From Bacteroidales bacterium (GTDB lineage: Bacteria > Bacteroidota > Bacteroidia > Bacteroidales > UBA7960): 8,034 nucleotides of DNA. The DNA lies in NCBI GenBank assembly GCA_003451785.1, contig DMJL01000307.1:1-8034 (forward strand), read 5' to 3'. The notes beneath the pieces are model-generated. The model ran no database searches, was not told where the DNA came from, and saw only the letters and a list, made by a program, of their open reading frames with translations. Below, one piece after another: positions 6,791 through 8,034 of this stretch. Positions within the stretch are counted from its first letter, which is position 1. Each line of letters opens with the position of its first letter. Position numbers and translations under genes: made by a program.

Positions 6791-7114
6791 ATGAATCTTT
6801 CCAATATTTTTCAGCTCAAGAATCAATTTGCCGTAGAAAATGAAGTTTTTGAAACTTTAGTAGGAGCTGCATCCGTGAGAATTGAGCGAATAGTAAGCTC
6901 GGGGCAAACAACCCCATTTGGAACTTGGCTTCAAGAGCCGTTGCATGAGTGGGTGATACTTTTGCAAGGTGAAGCTTCATTAGAATTTGAAAATCAAGAA
7001 CCCTTAAAGTTATGTGCAGGAGATTATGTTTTAATTCCTGCCGGACAAAAACACCGTGTGAATTACACAAGTAGTTTGCCGCTATGTATTTGGTTGGCTG
7101 TGCATTACCAATAA
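6791..7114 (+). CDS. Small single-domain cupin protein, function unknown
   Basis: This 107-residue protein is one cupin beta-barrel with nothing else attached. The first cupin motif is partial: around 44-60 (GTWLQEPLHEWVILLQG) only one histidine, H52, with E53, remains of the usual HxH. The second motif is good: GDYVLIPAGQKH at 77-88, with the typical PxG turn and H88. The metal site may therefore be incomplete or use other ligands. It resembles the group of small cupins with an EWVxLLxGEA core, for which I know no firm function. It begins 12 bp after the yciO-like gene and ends 13 bp before kdsA, so it is probably co-transcribed with both. A role in sugar-phosphate or envelope metabolism is suggested only by that context. 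No good Shine-Dalgarno is seen. Confidence 0.85.
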   Translation: MNLSNIFQLKNQFAVENEVFETLVGAASVRIERIVSSGQTTPFGTWLQEPLHEWVILLQGEASLEFENQEPLKLCAGDYVLIPAGQKHRVNYTSSLPLCIWLAVHYQ

Positions 7115-7127
7115 AATTACCATTTGT

Positions 7128-7946
7128 ATGAAAGAGATTCTAAAAGCCATTTTTGAAAATAAAGGCAAAACAAGTACTCCATTTTTTCTGATGGCTGGGC
7201 CATGCGTGTTGGAAGATGAGAATATGGGATACGAAATAGCGTCATCCATTAATAAAATCACTACCCGACTTCAAATTCCATATATATTCAAAGCTTCTTA
7301 CAAGAAAGCGAATCGCTCAAGGCTCGATAGTTTCACAGGTATTGGTGATACTTTGGCTTTATCCATTCTATCGGATATTGGAAAGCAAATGAATGTGCCT
7401 GTTGTAACCGATATTCATAGCCATGAAGAAGCATTCATGGCAGCGCAATTCGTTGATGTGCTTCAAATTCCTGCTTTCCTTTGTAGGCAAACAGACTTGC
7501 TAAGAGCCGCAGCAAAGACTGGCAAAGTGGTAAATATTAAAAAGGGCCAATTTCTTTCCCCACAGGCTATGGAGTTTGCTGTTGACAAGGTTCGTCAAGA
7601 AGGCAACAACAATATTTTGGTTACCGAACGAGGTTCAAGTTTTGGCTACGGCGACTTAATTGTTGATTTTAGGGGAGTTCCTGTGATGCAAGGATTTGGA
7701 GTACCCGTAGTTTTAGATGTTACCCATTCATTACAACAGCCCAACCAATCGTCGGGTGTAACGGGAGGTCAACCACACCTGATAGAAACCATTGCCAAAG
7801 CCGGCATTGCAACCGGGATTGATGGTATTTTTATTGAAACACACCCCAATCCATCAAAAGCAAAATCGGATGGTGCAAATATGCTTGAACTCGAAAAACT
7901 TGAAGAACTTTTGGAAAAACTTATTCGTCTGAGAATGGCCTTGTAA
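7128..7946 (+). CDS. kdsA: 3-deoxy-8-phosphooctulonate synthase (KDO-8-phosphate synthase)
   Basis: The enzyme condenses phosphoenolpyruvate with arabinose-5-phosphate to KDO-8-phosphate, an early step of the KDO sugar in lipopolysaccharide; it is cytosolic. The 272-residue protein shows the KdsA motifs in order: AGPCVLED (23-30), FKASYKKANRS (54-64), TDIHSH (94-99), QIPAFLCRQTDLL (113-125), NIKKGQFLSP (136-145), ERGSSFGYGDL (167-177), DVTHSLQQP (197-205), IETHPNP (236-242) and KSDGANML (246-253). C26, H200, E237 and D248 are spaced exactly as the Aquifex metal ligands C11, H185, E222 and D233, so this is a metal-dependent (class II) KdsA; E. coli has asparagine in place of the cysteine. FKASYKKANRS marks it as KdsA and not a DAHP synthase. 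It follows the cupin by 13 bp and no clear Shine-Dalgarno is seen. Confidence 0.97.
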   Translation: MKEILKAIFENKGKTSTPFFLMAGPCVLEDENMGYEIASSINKITTRLQIPYIFKASYKKANRSRLDSFTGIGDTLALSILSDIGKQMNVPVVTDIHSHEEAFMAAQFVDVLQIPAFLCRQTDLLRAAAKTGKVVNIKKGQFLSPQAMEFAVDKVRQEGNNNILVTERGSSFGYGDLIVDFRGVPVMQGFGVPVVLDVTHSLQQPNQSSGVTGGQPHLIETIAKAGIATGIDGIFIETHPNPSKAKSDGANMLELEKLEELLEKLIRLRMAL

Positions 7947-8019
7947 CGGCTGCTGAATTTCTCTGAATAGGCTGCTAAACCATTATCCCACAGAAAAATT
8001 TGTTGTAAATTTAGGCGTA

Positions 8020-8034
8020 ATGGACATTTTTCAG
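8020..8034 (+). CDS. Possible start of a next plus-strand gene (five codons only)
   Basis: An ATG at 8020-8022 opens a frame reading M-D-I-F-Q to the window edge. It lies 73 bp after kdsA, and a TAAATTTA box (8006-8013), one base from TAnnTTTG, sits just before it. Five codons are too few to identify or even establish a gene. Confidence 0.25.

Noticed and set aside
6816..7070. 84-codon minus-strand frame
   Set aside because: It is antisense to the cupin gene, which has clear cupin motifs.
7128..7946. DAHP synthase as the identity of the last gene
   Set aside because: The family fold is shared, but FKASYKKANRS, QIPAFLCRQTDLL and DVTHSLQQP are KdsA signatures.
1..8034. Mobile elements, CRISPR arrays, tRNA or rRNA genes
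   Set aside because: No transposase, integrase, spaced repeats or cloverleaf/rRNA-like sequences were seen on either strand.

Overview
The window looks like chromosomal DNA of a member of the Bacteroidota. This rests on three things. The minus-strand cluster moxR / DUF58 / membrane protein / batA / batB is the typical Bacteroidota layout of the 'Bat' (Bacteroides aerotolerance) operon. Most start codons lack a good Shine-Dalgarno sequence. The few promoter-like boxes resemble the Bacteroidota -7 element TAnnTTTG. The DNA is moderately AT-rich, and codon use appears even across the genes. I see no mobile elements, tRNA, rRNA or CRISPR. The genus cannot be named from this sequence.

Layout. (1) Positions 1-4586, minus strand: five tightly packed genes read right to left. 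They are a MoxR-type AAA+ ATPase, a DUF58 protein with a von Willebrand A (VWA) fold, a membrane-anchored protein with a BatD-like outer part, BatA, and BatB, which is cut by the left edge. Junctions are 10 bp, a 4-bp ATGA overlap, 0 bp (TAA followed directly by GTG) and 9 bp, so this is almost certainly one transcript. (2) Positions 4587-4913: a 327-bp gap with a 12-bp perfect palindrome, two overlapping inverted repeats and a possible promoter for the bat genes. (3) Positions 4914-5960, minus strand: rlmN, a radical-SAM RNA methyltransferase with all five key cysteines. (4) Positions 5961-6157: a divergent promoter region. (5) Positions 6158-7946, plus strand: a YciO-type member of the TsaC/Sua5 family, a small cupin and kdsA, with gaps of 12 and 13 bp. 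(6) Positions 7947-8034: a short spacer that may end with the first codons of another plus-strand gene.

How the genes work together. The bat genes pair a MoxR ATPase, thought to act as a chaperone or remodelling factor, with VWA proteins that carry intact metal-ion-dependent adhesion sites (MIDAS). One is cytosolic and two are membrane-bound, so the set resembles an envelope-associated ATPase/VWA machine whose substrate is not known. RlmN methylates 23S rRNA and some tRNAs. KdsA makes KDO-8-phosphate for lipopolysaccharide and marks a Gram-negative outer membrane. I found no clearly new system. The best leads are the unresolved bat membrane protein, the altered active-site motifs of the YciO-like protein, the unassigned cupin beside kdsA, and the structured DNA upstream of moxR.
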